Origin: Bradyrhizobium altum
Lineage (GTDB): Bacteria > Pseudomonadota > Alphaproteobacteria > Rhizobiales > Xanthobacteraceae
Assembly (NCBI RefSeq): GCF_020889705.1
Contig: NZ_JACMYP010000024.1
Coordinates: forward strand, 1 to 54,933
Length of the DNA stretch: 54,933 bases
Direction: 5' to 3'
Below the pieces are notes generated by a model. The model did no database searches. It was given only the letters and a program-made list of their open reading frames with translations, and was not told the DNA's origin. Positions 25,957 to 38,077 of the stretch are shown piece after piece. How positions within the stretch are numbered: the stretch's first letter is position 1; the number at the start of each line of letters is the position of its first letter. Both the position numbers and the translations under genes were made by a program.

Positions 25957-26882
25957 TGTGCCTCGCCCGCCGCGCCGGTCCCTTTCGCGAACACGCGGCT
26001 GGCGAGCACGTCACCGGCCTCGATCGACATGACGTCGTCGGCAGTGAGCGTGCGGTCGAGCTTTGCCACGATCCGGTTGGCCTGGCGCAGCCGGATGCGG
26101 TCGAGCGCGTTGCGGATCGAGCGCGCATTGGAGAACAGCGGCTGTTGCTTGCGGATGCCGATGTACCGGGTGAAGGCCTCGCGTGCTTCCGGAGAGAAAC
26201 GATAATTCTGCCGCTGCAACATCAGCTCGGCGATCCAGAGCAGCTCCCCGTCAGAATAGTCCGGGAAATCGATGTGATGCGCGATGCGGGAGCGGAACCC
26301 CGGATTGCTCTGGAAGAATTTCTCCATACGGTCGCCATAGCCGGCCAAGATCACCACCAGATCCTCGCGCTGCTGCTCCATGATCTGCAGCAGGATCTCG
26401 ATCGCCTCCTGGCCGTAGTCACGCTCATTCTCGGGACGGTACAGATAATAGGCCTCATCGATGAACAGCACGCCGCCCATCGCCTTCTTCAGGATCTCCT
26501 TGGTCTTCGGCGCGGTGTGGCCGATATATTGCCCGACGAGGTCATCGCGCGTGACGCTGATGACGTGGCCGCGGCGCACGAAGCCGAGCTTGTGCAGGAT
26601 GCCGGCCATCCGCAGCGCGACCGTAGTCTTGCCGGTGCCGGGATTGCCGGTGAACGACATGTGCAGCGTCGGGAAAGTCGTCGCCAGCGCCATCTTCTGC
26701 CTGATGCGTTCGACCAGCAGCAGCGAGGCGATCTCCCAGATGCGGGTCTTCACGGGCTTGAGGCCGATCAGTTCGGAATCGAGCTGGTCGAGCACGTCGC
26801 CGATGCCGAGATCGGCGAATTCATGCCGGAGATCGATGCTCTCGGGCGGGGTCTCGCGGATCTGTTCTTGCGGTTGCGTCAT
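25953..26882 (-). CDS. cbbX: Red-type RuBisCO activase CbbX
   Basis: 309-residue AAA+ ATPase that removes inhibitory sugar phosphates from red-type RuBisCO by pulling on the CbbL C-terminus. Seen: Walker [10 protein letters not shown] at residues 79-87, pore loop QYIGHT at 118-123, Walker [12 protein letters not shown] at 137-147, and sensor/arginine-finger region [17 protein letters not shown]. The start at 26882 (MTQPQEQ) fits the family; upstream frame to 26966 translates the hairpin region. It follows cbbS by 111 nt containing a terminator-like hairpin. Confidence 0.96.
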   Translation of the reverse strand: MTQPQEQIRETPPESIDLRHEFADLGIGDVLDQLDSELIGLKPVKTRIWEIASLLLVERIRQKMALATTFPTLHMSFTGNPGTGKTTVALRMAGILHKLGFVRRGHVISVTRDDLVGQYIGHTAPKTKEILKKAMGGVLFIDEAYYLYRPENERDYGQEAIEILLQIMEQQREDLVVILAGYGDRMEKFFQSNPGFRSRIAHHIDFPDYSDGELLWIAELMLQRQNYRFSPEAREAFTRYIGIRKQQPLFSNARSIRNALDRIRLRQANRIVAKLDRTLTADDVMSIEAGDVLASRVFAKGTGAAGEAQ

Positions 26883-26898
26883 TATCCTCTCGCTTCGA

Positions 26899-26932
26899 GA
26901 AAAGCTCCGTCGCCGCGGCGGCGACGACGGAG
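26899..26932 (-). terminator. Hairpin plus T-run between cbbS and cbbX
   Basis: On the minus strand CTCCG-TCG-TCGCC, a GCCGC loop, and GGCGA-CGGAG form a GC-rich stem with a 3-nt bulge, followed at once by CTTTTCT. The pattern resembles an intrinsic terminator or an RNA-stabilising 3' end. As cbbX lies in the same orientation only 17 nt farther on, partial termination is likely rather than a true end. Confidence 0.6.
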
Positions 26933-26993
26933 AAGTGCATCCGGACCAGGACGGTCGAGGGAGCAATCCGCCTGGCTTGCAAGCCGGACGCGG

Positions 26994-27419
26994 TCAACGA
27001 TCGGTGTAGCGTTCGCCCTCGGGGCGGGTTACTGCATAGGAATGCGTCGCGTAATGCAGGTTGCGTCCGGCAGCCTCCTGGCGGTCGAGGCGGAAGCCGG
27101 GTTCCTCGCGCGGCCGGTTGACGATGAAGGAGATGCGAACCGACTCCCAGCCGGGGCCGGAATCGAAGCCGGAGATCCGGATGTAGCGGTCGCCATAGAC
27201 CCGCCGGCAATCGGCAAGCTCCTTCATGATGCCGGCCGCATCGCGCAGGTCGAACATCGGCAGGCCCCACATGTCCCAATAGGTGTTGCGGGGATGCGGA
27301 TCGTCGGTGAACTCGATGTTCACCGCCCAGCCCTTGTCGAGGCAGTATTGCACCTGCGCAGCGATCTGCTCATCGGTGAGATCGGGCAGGAAAGAGAAGC
27401 AGCCTTGGGTCACGCGCAT
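26994..27419 (-). CDS. cbbS: RuBisCO small subunit, form IC (red-like)
   Basis: 141-residue small subunit. Seen: the red-type opening MRVTQGCFSFLPDLTDEQI, YCLDKGWAVNIEFTDDPHPRNTYWDMWGLPMF, and the C-terminal extension (HSYAVTRPEGERYTDR) that forms the extra hairpin in red-type enzymes. It lies 12 nt after cbbL and makes the L8S8 holoenzyme with it. Confidence 0.97.
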   Translation of the reverse strand: MRVTQGCFSFLPDLTDEQIAAQVQYCLDKGWAVNIEFTDDPHPRNTYWDMWGLPMFDLRDAAGIMKELADCRRVYGDRYIRISGFDSGPGWESVRISFIVNRPREEPGFRLDRQEAAGRNLHYATHSYAVTRPEGERYTDR

Positions 27420-27431
27420 GAGAAACTCCTG

Positions 27432-28928
<1,497 letters not shown>

Positions 28929-30011
28929 TCAGGCGGCCTGGGTGATCTTTCCAATCTGCGGATCGAGCGCGCCGGCGCGATAGCGACGGGCCATCTCCGG
29001 CAGTGCAACCACCTTGATCCGGGCCGCATTGCCGGCCGTGCCGAATTGCTCGAAGCGGTCACGGCAGAGTTCGCGCAGCGCATCCATCGCTGGCTTCAGG
29101 AATTTGCGCGGATCGAACTCGCTCTTCGACTGCACGGCGACCTTGCGAAAGGCGGCGGCCATCGCCAGGCGGCAATCGGTGTCGATATTGACCTTGCGCA
29201 CGCCGTGCTTGATGCCGCGAACGATCTCCTCGACCGGCACGCCCCAGGTCTGCGGCATCTCGCCGCCGAACTGGTTGAACAAGTCCTGCAGCGCTTGCGG
29301 CACCGAGGACGAGCCGTGCATCACCAGATGCGTGTTGGGCAGACGCGTATGGATCTCCTCGACCACGCGCATCGCCAGGATCTCGCCGTCGGGCCGCCGC
29401 GTGAACTTGTAGGCGCCGTGCGAGGTGCCCATCGCGATCGCGAGCGCATCGACCTTGGTGGCACGGACGAAATCGACCGCCTGGTCGGGATCGGTGAGCA
29501 GCTGGTCATGGCTCAGCTTGCCTTCGACGCCGTGACCGTCCTCCTGCTCGCCGCCGCCATGCTCGAGCGAGCCGAGCACGCCGAGCTCGCCTTCGACCGA
29601 CGCACCGACCCAGTGCGCCATATCGACCACCCGGCGGGTGATATCGACATTGTAGTCATAGTCGGCCGCGGTCTTGGCGTCGGCCTTGAGCGAGCCGTCC
29701 ATCATGACGGAGGTGAAGCCGTAGCGGATCGCAGTGGCGCAGGTCGCCTCCTCGTTGCCGTGATCGAGATGCAGGCAGAGCGGGATCTGCGGATACATCT
29801 CCTCCAGTGCGTCGATCATCTTCGCCAGCATGATGTCGTTGGCGTAGGACCGTGCGCCGCGCGAGGCCTGGATGATCACAGGCGCATCGCAGGCCGCCGC
29901 CGCCTCCACGATGGCGAGGCCCTGCTCCATGTTGTTGATGTTGAAGGCCGGCACGCCGTAGCCGCGTTCGGCGGCGTGATCCAGCAATTGCCTCAGGGTT
30001 ATCCGCGCCAT
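28929..30011 (-). CDS. cbbA: Class II fructose-1,6-bisphosphate aldolase, Calvin-cycle type
   Basis: 360-residue zinc-dependent aldolase. Seen: [27 protein letters not shown] (zinc His and catalytic Asp), [36 protein letters not shown] and [11 protein letters not shown]. It makes fructose- and sedoheptulose-bisphosphates in the Calvin cycle. It lies 15 nt after cbbT and 33 nt before cbbL in the same transcript. Confidence 0.96.
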   Translation of the reverse strand: MARITLRQLLDHAAERGYGVPAFNINNMEQGLAIVEAAAACDAPVIIQASRGARSYANDIMLAKMIDALEEMYPQIPLCLHLDHGNEEATCATAIRYGFTSVMMDGSLKADAKTAADYDYNVDITRRVVDMAHWVGASVEGELGVLGSLEHGGGEQEDGHGVEGKLSHDQLLTDPDQAVDFVRATKVDALAIAMGTSHGAYKFTRRPDGEILAMRVVEEIHTRLPNTHLVMHGSSSVPQALQDLFNQFGGEMPQTWGVPVEEIVRGIKHGVRKVNIDTDCRLAMAAAFRKVAVQSKSEFDPRKFLKPAMDALRELCRDRFEQFGTAGNAARIKVVALPEMARRYRAGALDPQIGKITQAA

Positions 30012-30026
30012 GGTGGCGTCCTCCTT

Positions 30027-32048
30027 TCAATTCGCTCGTTGAATGAGCTGCTTTGCTGCAGCTGCGATCACCGCAGGCGTGATGCCGAATTCGCGGTAGA
30101 GCACGTCGGCCGGCGCGGAGGCGCCGAAGCCAGTCATGCCCACGAATACGCCGTCGTCGCCGAGCCAGCGGGCCCAATCGCCCTCGGCTGCGGCTTCCAC
30201 ACCGACGCGCGGCGCTTTGCCGAGCACCTGGGCGCAATAGTCGCGCGGCTGCTGGCGGAACAGGTCGAAGCACGGGGCCGAGACGACCGCGGCCTTCACC
30301 CCTTCTTCCGCCAGCAGCTTTGCGGCTTCGAGCACGATCGCCACCTCCGAACCCGTTGCAATCAGGGTGACGTCACGCCCGAAGACCGGCTCGACGAGAA
30401 CGTAGGCGCCGAGCGCGACCTGGTTGTCCTTGCTGCCGTCGCGGACCGTCGGCAGCGCCTGCCGAGACAGGCAGAGGATCGACGGCGAGGTCTCTGCCTT
30501 CAGCGCACAGTCCCAGGCTTCCGCCGTCTCGACCGCATCGGCCGGACGGAACACCAGCACGTTCGGGATCGCGCGCAGCGCCGCCAGGTGCTCCACCGGC
30601 TGATGCGTCGGCCCGTCCTCACCAAGCCCGATCGAATCATGGGTCATCACATGGATGACGCGGATACCCATCAATGCTGCAAGCCGGATCGCCGGCCGGC
30701 TGTAATCGGCAAAGCTGAGGAAAGTGCCGCCATAGGGGATGAATCCGCCATGCAGCGCGATGCCGTTCATCGCCGCCGCCATGCCATGCTCACGAATGCC
30801 ATAGTGGATATAGCTGCCGTCGAGTGTTTCCGGCCGCACCGAGACCTGCGACTTCGCCAGCGTGAGATTGGAGTGCGTGAGGTCGGCCGATCCGCCCAGG
30901 AGATTGGGCAATACCTCCGCGATCACGTCGATGACCTGCTGCGAGGCCTGCCGCGTGGCGAGCTTCGGCCGCTCGGTCGCGAAGCGTTCGACGAGCGCCG
31001 CCATCGCCTTGGTATAGGCGCAGGGCAGTTTCCGGTTCAGTGCATCGTGGAACGGTGACCGTTCGCCCTTGTCGCCCTTGCAGGCACTGCGCGAACGCTC
31101 GATCCAGGCCCGCCGCGCGTCGCTGCCACGGCCGCCGAGCTCGCGCCATTCGGCCAGCACCACATCGGGGATCTCGAAGGCCGGATACGGCCAGCGCAGC
31201 GCGCTGCGGGTCTTCGCCACCTCGTCGGTGCCGAGCGGCGCACCATGCACCTTCTCACTGCCCTGCCGGTTCGGCGCACCGAAGCCGATCACCGTGCGGC
31301 AAGCGATCAGCGACGGACGATCGCTCGCTCGGGCCTGCCTGATCGCCGCAGAGATTGCCTGCGGATCGTGGCCGTCGATGCGGCAGATGTTCCAGCCGCT
31401 GGCCGCAAACCGCGCCGTCTGGTCGTCCGAACACGACAGCGAGGTGGCGCCGTCGATCGAGATCTGGTTGTCGTCGAACAACACGATCAGCCGGTTCAGC
31501 CGCAAATGGCCGGCGAGCGAGATCGCCTCATGGCTGAGGCCTTCCATCAGGCAGCCATCGCCGGCGATCACATAGGTGTAGTGGTCGACGAGGTCGTCGC
31601 CGAAGCGGGCGTTCATCAAGCGCTCGGCGAGCGCCATGCCGACCGCAGTCGCGATCCCCTGCCCGAGCGGCCCGGTCGTGGTCTCGACACCGGGCGTATG
31701 ACCATACTCAGGATGTCCCGGGGTTTGCGATCCCCATTGCCTGAAGGCCTTGAGCTGATCGAGCGTCATGCGCTCGTAGCCGGTCAGATAGAGCAGTGCG
31801 TAGAGCAGCATCGAGCCGTGCCCGGCCGACAGCACGAAGCGGTCGCGGTCGGGCCAGGCCGGATCGGCCGGGTCGAACTTCAGGAAGTCGGTGAACAGCA
31901 CGGTCGCGACATCGGCCATGCCCATCGGCATGCCCGGATGGCCGGACTTCGCCTGCTCCACCGCGTCGATGGCGAGGAAGCGGATGGCGTTGGCCATCTC
32001 GTCGTGGCTGATTTCGGGCCGGCTGGCAACGGACGCAAGTGCGGTCAT
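30027..32048 (-). CDS. cbbT: Transketolase, Calvin-cycle operon copy
   Basis: 673-residue thiamine-diphosphate enzyme. Seen: [47 protein letters not shown], the ThDP motif GDGCLMEG...DDNQISIDG, then the pyrimidine-domain [39 protein letters not shown], and C-terminal ATGSEV. It interconverts ketose and aldose phosphates in regeneration of ribulose-5-phosphate. The start overlaps the cbbP stop (ATGA). Confidence 0.97.
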   Translation of the reverse strand: MTALASVASRPEISHDEMANAIRFLAIDAVEQAKSGHPGMPMGMADVATVLFTDFLKFDPADPAWPDRDRFVLSAGHGSMLLYALLYLTGYERMTLDQLKAFRQWGSQTPGHPEYGHTPGVETTTGPLGQGIATAVGMALAERLMNARFGDDLVDHYTYVIAGDGCLMEGLSHEAISLAGHLRLNRLIVLFDDNQISIDGATSLSCSDDQTARFAASGWNICRIDGHDPQAISAAIRQARASDRPSLIACRTVIGFGAPNRQGSEKVHGAPLGTDEVAKTRSALRWPYPAFEIPDVVLAEWRELGGRGSDARRAWIERSRSACKGDKGERSPFHDALNRKLPCAYTKAMAALVERFATERPKLATRQASQQVIDVIAEVLPNLLGGSADLTHSNLTLAKSQVSVRPETLDGSYIHYGIREHGMAAAMNGIALHGGFIPYGGTFLSFADYSRPAIRLAALMGIRVIHVMTHDSIGLGEDGPTHQPVEHLAALRAIPNVLVFRPADAVETAEAWDCALKAETSPSILCLSRQALPTVRDGSKDNQVALGAYVLVEPVFGRDVTLIATGSEVAIVLEAAKLLAEEGVKAAVVSAPCFDLFRQQPRDYCAQVLGKAPRVGVEAAAEGDWARWLGDDGVFVGMTGFGASAPADVLYREFGITPAVIAAAAKQLIQRAN

Positions 32049-32920
32049 ATCGTTCGCCTCTTTCGTTCGATCAATTGCAGGATCAGCGGGGTGAGGATGA
32101 GCTGCATCGCGAGGTCGAGCTTGGCGCCGTGAATCACGATCGAATTGGCGCGCGACATGAAGCTGTTCGGGATCATCGAGAGCAGATAGGGAAAATCGAT
32201 GCCGCGCGGGTTCTTCAACCGGATCACGACCATCGATTCATCCGGTGTCGGGATCCAGCGCGCGATGAACGGGTTCGACGTATCGACCGTCGGCACGCGC
32301 TGGAAGTTGATGTCGGTCTCGCTGAATTGCGGGCAGATGTAATTCACATAGTCCGGCATGCGGCGCAGGATGGTGTCGGTCACCGCCTCGGTGGAGTAGC
32401 CGCGATGGCTGCGATCGCGATGCAGCTTCTGGATCCATTCGAGGTTGATGACCGGCACGACGCCAATCTTGAGGTCGGCGTGTTGCGCGACATTCACCTT
32501 GTCGGTGACCACAGCGCCGTGCAGGCCCTCGTAGAACAGCAGATCGGAATTCTCCGGCAGCGCCTCCCATGCGGTGAAGGTGCCGGGCTTGGCGCCGTAG
32601 AGCCGCGCTTCCTCCTCGTCATGCACATAGTGCCGCGTCGTTCCGGTGCCGGTCTCGGCATAGTCGCTGAACAGCCTCTCCAGTTCCTCGAACAGGTTGG
32701 TCTCGGGGCTGAAATGACTGAAATGCTTGTCGCCGCGCTCGGCCTTCTCCAGCATCTGGCTGCGCATCTCCGCGCGGTCGTAACGGTGGAACGCGTCGCC
32801 CTCGATATAGGCCGCGACCACATTCTCGCGACGGAAGATATTCTCGAACGTCTTCTTCACCGAGGTGGTGCCGGCGCCGGACGAACCGGTGATCGAGATG
32901 ATGGGATGTCGACGAGACAT
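32045..32920 (-). CDS. cbbP: Phosphoribulokinase
   Basis: 291-residue bacterial class I phosphoribulokinase; phosphorylates ribulose-5-phosphate. Seen: P-loop [12 protein letters not shown] at residues 10-21, [12 protein letters not shown] with the catalytic-base Asp, [19 protein letters not shown] and [25 protein letters not shown]. The start at 32920 has GGGGGAG; the upstream frame to 32968 overlaps the cbbF end and is untypical. It lies 10 nt after cbbF and overlaps cbbT. Confidence 0.97.
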   Translation of the reverse strand: MSRRHPIISITGSSGAGTTSVKKTFENIFRRENVVAAYIEGDAFHRYDRAEMRSQMLEKAERGDKHFSHFSPETNLFEELERLFSDYAETGTGTTRHYVHDEEEARLYGAKPGTFTAWEALPENSDLLFYEGLHGAVVTDKVNVAQHADLKIGVVPVINLEWIQKLHRDRSHRGYSTEAVTDTILRRMPDYVNYICPQFSETDINFQRVPTVDTSNPFIARWIPTPDESMVVIRLKNPRGIDFPYLLSMIPNSFMSRANSIVIHGAKLDLAMQLILTPLILQLIERKRRTI

Positions 32921-32930
32921 GCGCTCCCCC

Positions 32931-33968
32931 TCAGCGGAACAGGCCGCGCCGCGCGAACAGCGGGGCATCGCTGCTCTCGAACAACGGCTCGACGGTCAGG
33001 TGGATCGCATCGACGTCGCGCACGGCGCGCGCCGATCCCATGATGAGCGGCACGCGCTGATGCGGCGTGCGTGCCGAGAGTTCGAGAATGCGCGACCGGC
33101 CGCTCGAGGCGGCGCCGCCCGCCCACTCCATGATCAGTGCGATCGGATGCGCCTCGTACAGCAGGCGCAGCCGGCCTTCACGGTAGCCCTGGCGCGCATC
33201 CGCCGGATACAGGAACACGCCGCCACGCATCAGGATGCGGTAGGCTTCGGCCACCAGCGAGCCGATCCAGCGCATGTTAAAATCCTGCCCGCGCTCACCG
33301 TTCACGCCGGCAAGGCACTCGTCGATGTAGTTGCGCACCGGGCCGCTCCAGTGCCGCCGGTTCGAGGCGTTGATGGCGAATTCCGTCGCGTTCTGCGGCA
33401 CCCGGAGGTCGCGCGCAGTCAGGACGAACTCGCCGGCTCGCGGATCCAGCGTGAAGCAGTCGACGCACTGGTCGAGCGCCAGCACCAGCACGGTCTGCGG
33501 ACCGTAGATGAAGCAGCCCGCGGCACATTGCGCCGTACCGGGCTCGAAGAAGGTCGAGATGATGTCGTTTCCCTTCGGCCGGATCGAGAAGATCGTGCCG
33601 ATCGAGATGTTGTTTTCGAGATTGGCGGATCCATCGAGCGGATCGATCGCGACGCAGACCGGCGCATCGGGATCGAGCGTCTCCGGCAGCTCGACCTCCT
33701 CCGAGAGAACCGCGGCGACCGGCGCGGTGCGCAGGGCATCCCGCATCAGGCGGTCGGCGACGATGTCGATGGTCTTCTGGCGATCGCCGTCGGGATTGAC
33801 CCCGCCGCTCTCGCCGCCGATGCCGGCGAGCGGCCCAGCAGCGATGATGCGCGAGAGCTCGATCGCGGCACCGGCGAGGGCTTCGATCACCGCAACGGTC
33901 GCCGCGCGCAGCGGGTTGTGCTGCGTCGGCCACTCCAGATGGGCATGTAGTGCAGGACGAATCTCCAC
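32931..33968 (-). CDS. cbbF: Class I fructose-1,6-bisphosphatase
   Basis: 345-residue class I FBPase. Seen: GGESGGVNPDGDRQKTIDIVAD, the metal motif IDPLDGSANLENNISIGTIFS, WIGSLVAEAYRILMRGGVFLYPAD and EAHPIALIMEWAGGAAS. Removes the 1-phosphate of fructose- (and possibly sedoheptulose-) bisphosphate. The start is GTG at 33968 with GGGAGAGG upstream; the in-frame extension to 34046 runs into the CbbR-binding region. First gene of the leftward cbb operon, divergent from cbbR. Confidence 0.96.
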   Translation of the reverse strand: MEIRPALHAHLEWPTQHNPLRAATVAVIEALAGAAIELSRIIAAGPLAGIGGESGGVNPDGDRQKTIDIVADRLMRDALRTAPVAAVLSEEVELPETLDPDAPVCVAIDPLDGSANLENNISIGTIFSIRPKGNDIISTFFEPGTAQCAAGCFIYGPQTVLVLALDQCVDCFTLDPRAGEFVLTARDLRVPQNATEFAINASNRRHWSGPVRNYIDECLAGVNGERGQDFNMRWIGSLVAEAYRILMRGGVFLYPADARQGYREGRLRLLYEAHPIALIMEWAGGAASSGRSRILELSARTPHQRVPLIMGSARAVRDVDAIHLTVEPLFESSDAPLFARRGLFR

Positions 33969-34116
33969 CGGCCTCTCCCTTTGATCGCGCCCTCTGTCCC
34001 GAGGTATCGAGAGGCGACCGCAGCGGAGTCGCCTTCGGCCTATCAACGCGCGAATTGCCCAATTAGGGAAATTTCATTATCTTGGGTCTGGGCAAAGTAT
34101 TTCTTATGGAGCTCTG
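33969..34116. promoter_or_regulatory. cbb control region (cbbF / cbbR divergent gap)
   Basis: 148-bp gap between divergent starts. Its AT-rich part, 34052-34108, holds the inverted repeat AATTG-CC-CAATT (34053-34064) and GAAATTTC (34068-34075) flanked by TTA on both sides (TTAGGGAAATTTCATTA, 34063-34079). CbbR, a LysR protein, usually binds TNA-type repeats in exactly such gaps. Sites are proposed by eye. Confidence 0.55.
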
Positions 34117-35043
34117 ATGGCCGGCAACTTCTCGCGGGATCTCACCATCCGCCAGCTGCGCGCGCTGTCGGCCGTGCACGCGGCCCGCTCGATCACGTCG
34201 GCGGCCAACCAGCTGAACCTGACGCAGCCGGCGGTGACGCTGCAGCTCCGTAACCTGCAGGCGCTCGCGGGATTGCCGCTGATCCAGCGCACCGGCGACG
34301 GCATGGCGCTGACCGATGCCGGCGCGCATGTGCTGGCGCTCATCGGGCGGATCGAGGCGGCGCTGAAGGACTGCGAGCAGTCGCTCGACATGATCGCCGG
34401 CCGCAGCGGCGGCCGCGTCGCGATGGGCGCGGTCTCGACCGCGAAATACTTCGTGCCGTTCGCGATCGCTGCGTTCTCACGCCGCTTTCCCAAGATCGAA
34501 GTGACTCTCAGGATCGGCAACCGCGAGGAAATCCGCGACGCGCTGCGCGGCTACGATCTCGACATCGCGGTGATGGGCCGGCCGCCGGCCGATGTCGAAG
34601 TCGAGATGAAGCCACTCGGCCGACATCCGCACTTCATCATCGCCGCACCCGATCATCGGCTGGCGCGGCGGCGGCACGTCGCGACATCGGAACTCGCCAA
34701 TGAAACCTTCATCACCCGCGAGCAGGGATCGGGCACGCGGATGCTGATGCAGCAATATTTCGAGCGGGTCGGACTGGAGCCGAAGCTCGGCATGGCGATG
34801 GACAGCAACGAGACCATCAAGCAGGCGGTGATGGCCGGGCTCGGCATCGCCTTCATTTCCCAGCACACGGTGTTCCATGAACTGGAGGATGGCCGCCTGG
34901 TGGTGCTCAAGGTGAAGGGCCTGCCGATCGTCCGGCAGTGGCACGCAATCAGGCGCACCGACAAGATCCTGCTGCCGCCCGCGCAGGCCATGCTGGACTT
35001 CCTGGGCAAGGAGGGTTGGCGCTATCTGCCGAATTCGCGCTAA
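34117..35043 (+). CDS. cbbR: LysR-family regulator of the Calvin-cycle operon, CbbR
   Basis: 308 residues. Seen: helix-turn-helix LTIRQLRALSAVHAARSITSAANQLNLTQPAVTLQLRNLQ at about residues 8-47 and an effector domain ending GLGIAFISQHTV. CbbR activates cbb transcription in response to metabolites such as RuBP or NADPH. The divergent position next to cbbF and the domain pattern make the call firm. The start ATG at 34117 is preceded by a modest site (ATGGAGCTCTG). Confidence 0.93.
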   Translation: MAGNFSRDLTIRQLRALSAVHAARSITSAANQLNLTQPAVTLQLRNLQALAGLPLIQRTGDGMALTDAGAHVLALIGRIEAALKDCEQSLDMIAGRSGGRVAMGAVSTAKYFVPFAIAAFSRRFPKIEVTLRIGNREEIRDALRGYDLDIAVMGRPPADVEVEMKPLGRHPHFIIAAPDHRLARRRHVATSELANETFITREQGSGTRMLMQQYFERVGLEPKLGMAMDSNETIKQAVMAGLGIAFISQHTVFHELEDGRLVVLKVKGLPIVRQWHAIRRTDKILLPPAQAMLDFLGKEGWRYLPNSR

Positions 35044-35137
35044 CCGCGCGCTGCCGGGAGGCCCGTTCGATCGAAAAAATCGAGTTAACGCCGTATGTTA
35101 AGCATTGAAGTTCCCGCGAACGCATGTCACATCTTGA

Positions 35138-36898
35138 GTGCGGTCAGTGGCGGACCGTATCCCTGCGAGGGAGGATGCACTGCAAAACCAGTCCCCGCCG
35201 ATGCCTGACTTCAAGGCGTTATTCGAGGCGGCGCCCGGCCTTTATCTGGTGCTGACCCAGCCCGACTTTCATATCGTGGCAGCAAGCGACGCCTATCTGC
35301 GCGCCACCAGGACCGAGCGCGCGGCGGTCCTCGGGCGCAACCTGTTCGAGATCTTTCCCGACAATCCGGACGATCCTGCTGCCGACGGCGTGCGGAACCT
35401 GCGCGCCTCACTCGAGCGCGTGGTCCAGTTCCGCCGCCCCGACACCATGTCGGTGCAGAAATACGATATCCGCAAGCCCGAGTCGGAGGGCGGCGGATTC
35501 GAAGAGCGCTACTGGAGCCCGCGCAATACGCCGGTGTTCGGGCCGACCGGACAGTTCATCTACATCATCCATCGGGTCGAAGACGTCACCAGCTTCATTC
35601 AGCTGAAGCAGCGCGGCGCCGAGCAGGACAAGCTGACCGACCGGCTGCGCGAGCGCACCGAACAGATGGAGGCTGAAATCTTCATGCGCGCCCGCGAGGT
35701 CGAGGCCGCGCGCGAACAGCTCGAAACCGAGCAGAAGCTGCGCCAGGTGCAGAAGATGGAGGCGGTCGGGCACCTCTCCGGCGGCATAGCCCACGACTTC
35801 AACAATATCCTGACCGTCATCACCGGCCTGATCGACATCCTCGCAGAGGCCGTCGAACATGATGCCGCGCTATCGTCTGTCGCCAAGATGATCACCGACG
35901 CGGCATTTCGCGGTGCCGAAGTGACCAAGCACCTGCTGGCCTTCTCGCGGCTGCAGCCACTGCAACCGCGTGAAGCCAATCTCAACACGCTGGTGCAGGA
36001 CACCGCGCGGTTGCTGCGCCCCTCGCTCGGCGAGCAGATCGAAATCGATACCGCGCTCGAACCCGACGCCTGGACGGCCTTCATCGACCCCAATCACATG
36101 GCGACCGCGCTGCTCAATCTCGCCGTCAATGCCCGCGATGCGATGCCCGATGGCGGCAAGCTGATGCTCGAGACCAGCAACGTCATCCTCGACGAGGTTT
36201 ATGCCGCCGCCAACCCGGATGTGCGGGCGGGTAAATATGTGATGGTCGCAGTCAGCGACACCGGAGACGGAATCCCTGCGGCAATTCGCGACAAGGTTTT
36301 CGAACCGTTCTTCACCACCAAGGACACCGGCAAGGGCACCGGCCTTGGGCTCAGCATGGTCTACGGCTTCATCAAGCAGTCCGACGGGCATCTCAAGATC
36401 TATTCCGAAGAAGGTCACGGCACATCGATCAAGCTCTATCTGCCGCGCAGCACGGGCGACATGGTCGACGTCGAACCGCCCGCCCCGGTCGACACGCGTG
36501 GCGGCCACGAGTCCATCCTGGTCGTCGAGGACGATCCGCTGGTCCGCAATTACGTCGCCGCCCAGTTGGAGCAGCTCGGCTACCACACGATGGTCACCGC
36601 CAACGGTCCGGAGGCATTGGCTGCAGTCGAGAAAGGCTTCGTCTGCGACGTGCTGTTCACCGACGTCATCATGTCCGGCGGCATGAACGGCCGGCAGGTG
36701 GCCGATGCCGTGATCGCCAAGCTGCCCTCGGTGCGCGTGCTCTTCACCTCCGGCTATACCGAGGACGCGATCATCCATCACGGCCGTCTCGACCCGGACG
36801 TCACGCTGTTACCCAAGCCCTATCGCAAGGCCGATCTCGCCCGGATGATCCGGCAGGTGCTGACGCAGCCTCCCGCATCGGCGGTGGCGGCCAAGTAA
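35138..36898 (+). CDS. Soluble PAS-histidine kinase-receiver hybrid protein
   Basis: 586 residues if started at GTG 35138; an ATG at 35201 ([18 protein letters not shown]) is more natural and would give 565. Seen: N-terminal PAS domain, coiled-coil (residues about 160-205), H-box [16 protein letters not shown]-box [15 protein letters not shown]-boxes DTGDGI and GTGLGLS, and a C-terminal receiver with EDD, phospho-Asp in [13 protein letters not shown] and LPKPY. No membrane span: a cytoplasmic sensor. It lies 94 bp after cbbR in the same direction, with no partner regulator beside it. A link to carbon fixation is inference from position only; R. palustris also has hybrid sensors in its cbb locus. 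Confidence 0.9.
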   Translation: MRSVADRIPAREDALQNQSPPMPDFKALFEAAPGLYLVLTQPDFHIVAASDAYLRATRTERAAVLGRNLFEIFPDNPDDPAADGVRNLRASLERVVQFRRPDTMSVQKYDIRKPESEGGGFEERYWSPRNTPVFGPTGQFIYIIHRVEDVTSFIQLKQRGAEQDKLTDRLRERTEQMEAEIFMRAREVEAAREQLETEQKLRQVQKMEAVGHLSGGIAHDFNNILTVITGLIDILAEAVEHDAALSSVAKMITDAAFRGAEVTKHLLAFSRLQPLQPREANLNTLVQDTARLLRPSLGEQIEIDTALEPDAWTAFIDPNHMATALLNLAVNARDAMPDGGKLMLETSNVILDEVYAAANPDVRAGKYVMVAVSDTGDGIPAAIRDKVFEPFFTTKDTGKGTGLGLSMVYGFIKQSDGHLKIYSEEGHGTSIKLYLPRSTGDMVDVEPPAPVDTRGGHESILVVEDDPLVRNYVAAQLEQLGYHTMVTANGPEALAAVEKGFVCDVLFTDVIMSGGMNGRQVADAVIAKLPSVRVLFTSGYTEDAIIHHGRLDPDVTLLPKPYRKADLARMIRQVLTQPPASAVAAK

Positions 36899-36953
36899 CG
36901 CGGCTTGTAGCGCGGCTTGCTCAGGGACCAAAGCTCGAGCGGCTCTGGATTTT

Positions 36954-37343
36954 CTAGGCGCCGCCGAGCAGGCTCAGCACATAGAGAGAATCGTAGACCC
37001 CGATGACCGATCTGTCCTCGCGGTAGCGCGTATAGCGGACGGCGTAATGCGCTTTCGCTGGTGAAGACTGCACGAGCTTGGTCTCGTTCCAGGCACTGTG
37101 ATGCCAGCCATCCTGTTTGCGCAACCGCTCGAACAGGTCCATCGGATTGTTGCCGGGCGGCTGATAGACCGTGACCACGCCGCCGGCGATCCGCACATGC
37201 GGGAAGTGCATCAGTGCGTCCATGGCGGACGCGTCGTAACGATTGAGCGCCGCCATCCAGCGCGTCAGCACGTCCTCGCATTTGCCCTGGCCGTCGCTCG
37301 CGATCTGCGCCTCGACAGGAAAGGTCGCGGCCGGCTCCGGCAT
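36954..37343 (-). CDS. Small NTF2/SnoaL-like protein
   Basis: 129-residue protein with the helix-plus-sheet pattern of the NTF2-like fold: an N-terminal helical part (CEDVLTRWMAALNRYDASAMDALMHFPHVRIAGG) followed by beta strands (KAHYAVRYTRYREDRSVIGVYDSLYVLSLL). No catalytic residues can be assigned. The start ATG at 37343 overlaps the tetR stop by one base (TGATG), so it is cotranscribed with that regulator. The larger frame to 37391 overlaps tetR and is untypical. Confidence 0.75.
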   Translation of the reverse strand: MPEPAATFPVEAQIASDGQGKCEDVLTRWMAALNRYDASAMDALMHFPHVRIAGGVVTVYQPPGNNPMDLFERLRKQDGWHHSAWNETKLVQSSPAKAHYAVRYTRYREDRSVIGVYDSLYVLSLLGGA

Positions 37344-38053
37344 CACACGCCTCCGCTCTGCTTGTTGGCCCGGTCGGCCGGCACGGCGCATCCGGATAGG
37401 AACAGCGCAGCACAGGCCTTGGCGCGAGCTTTGATCTCGCTGTGCGTCGGCACTGGCTTGTGCCCGAACATGACGTCGCGCTGCGGCTTGAACACGAACA
37501 TGCCGAGCAGCATGCCCGCTGCGGCTTCGGTGTCATCCAGCACGATCCGCCCTCGCCGCTGCTGGACGCCCAGCCAATTCGTCAGCGCGGCGATCGAGCG
37601 CTGCATGGCCTTTTCATAGAACGTCTCGGCAATGTCAGGGAATTTGTCGCTCTCGGCCAGGATGATCCGTTGCAACGCGATGACCTCGGCATCGAGAATG
37701 AGCTCGGCGCAGGTCAGCAGCGCGGCCTCCAGGGCCGCCGCAACATTGCGGCCATCGCAGGCGCCGAGATTCACGATGGACACGAACCGGTCCACCCGGT
37801 CGGTCACCATGCCTTCGAACAACGCCAGCTTGGTCGGGATCAACCGATAGAGCGTCTTGGTGGAGACGCCGGCGCGGCAGGCCACGTCGGCGATGCTGGC
37901 CGCGGCGAAGCCGCGCGCCGAGAACTCACGGCGCGCGGCCTCATAGATCAGCGCGCGCGTCTCGTCGTCGGAACGAAGCTGTGGCCGCCCGCGGCCGCGC
38001 CGTTCCGGCGCCGGCGTGGTCTGCTCTGTCTGGTCTTTATCATTCCGGTTCAT
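37343..38053 (-). CDS. TetR-family regulator
   Basis: 236 residues. Seen: TetR helix-turn-helix ALIYEAARREFSARGFAAASIADVACRAGVSTKTLYRLIPTK at about residues 34-75, then a helical ligand domain with FPDIAETFYEKAMQRS, like the AefR/AcrR-type C-terminal domain. It is divergent from an EmrAB efflux pair with a perfect palindrome in the gap, so it most likely represses that pair and itself. Confidence 0.92.
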   Translation of the reverse strand: MNRNDKDQTEQTTPAPERRGRGRPQLRSDDETRALIYEAARREFSARGFAAASIADVACRAGVSTKTLYRLIPTKLALFEGMVTDRVDRFVSIVNLGACDGRNVAAALEAALLTCAELILDAEVIALQRIILAESDKFPDIAETFYEKAMQRSIAALTNWLGVQQRRGRIVLDDTEAAAGMLLGMFVFKPQRDVMFGHKPVPTHSEIKARAKACAALFLSGCAVPADRANKQSGGV

Positions 38054-38077
38054 CCGCGAGCCATGCTTTTAGATGAT

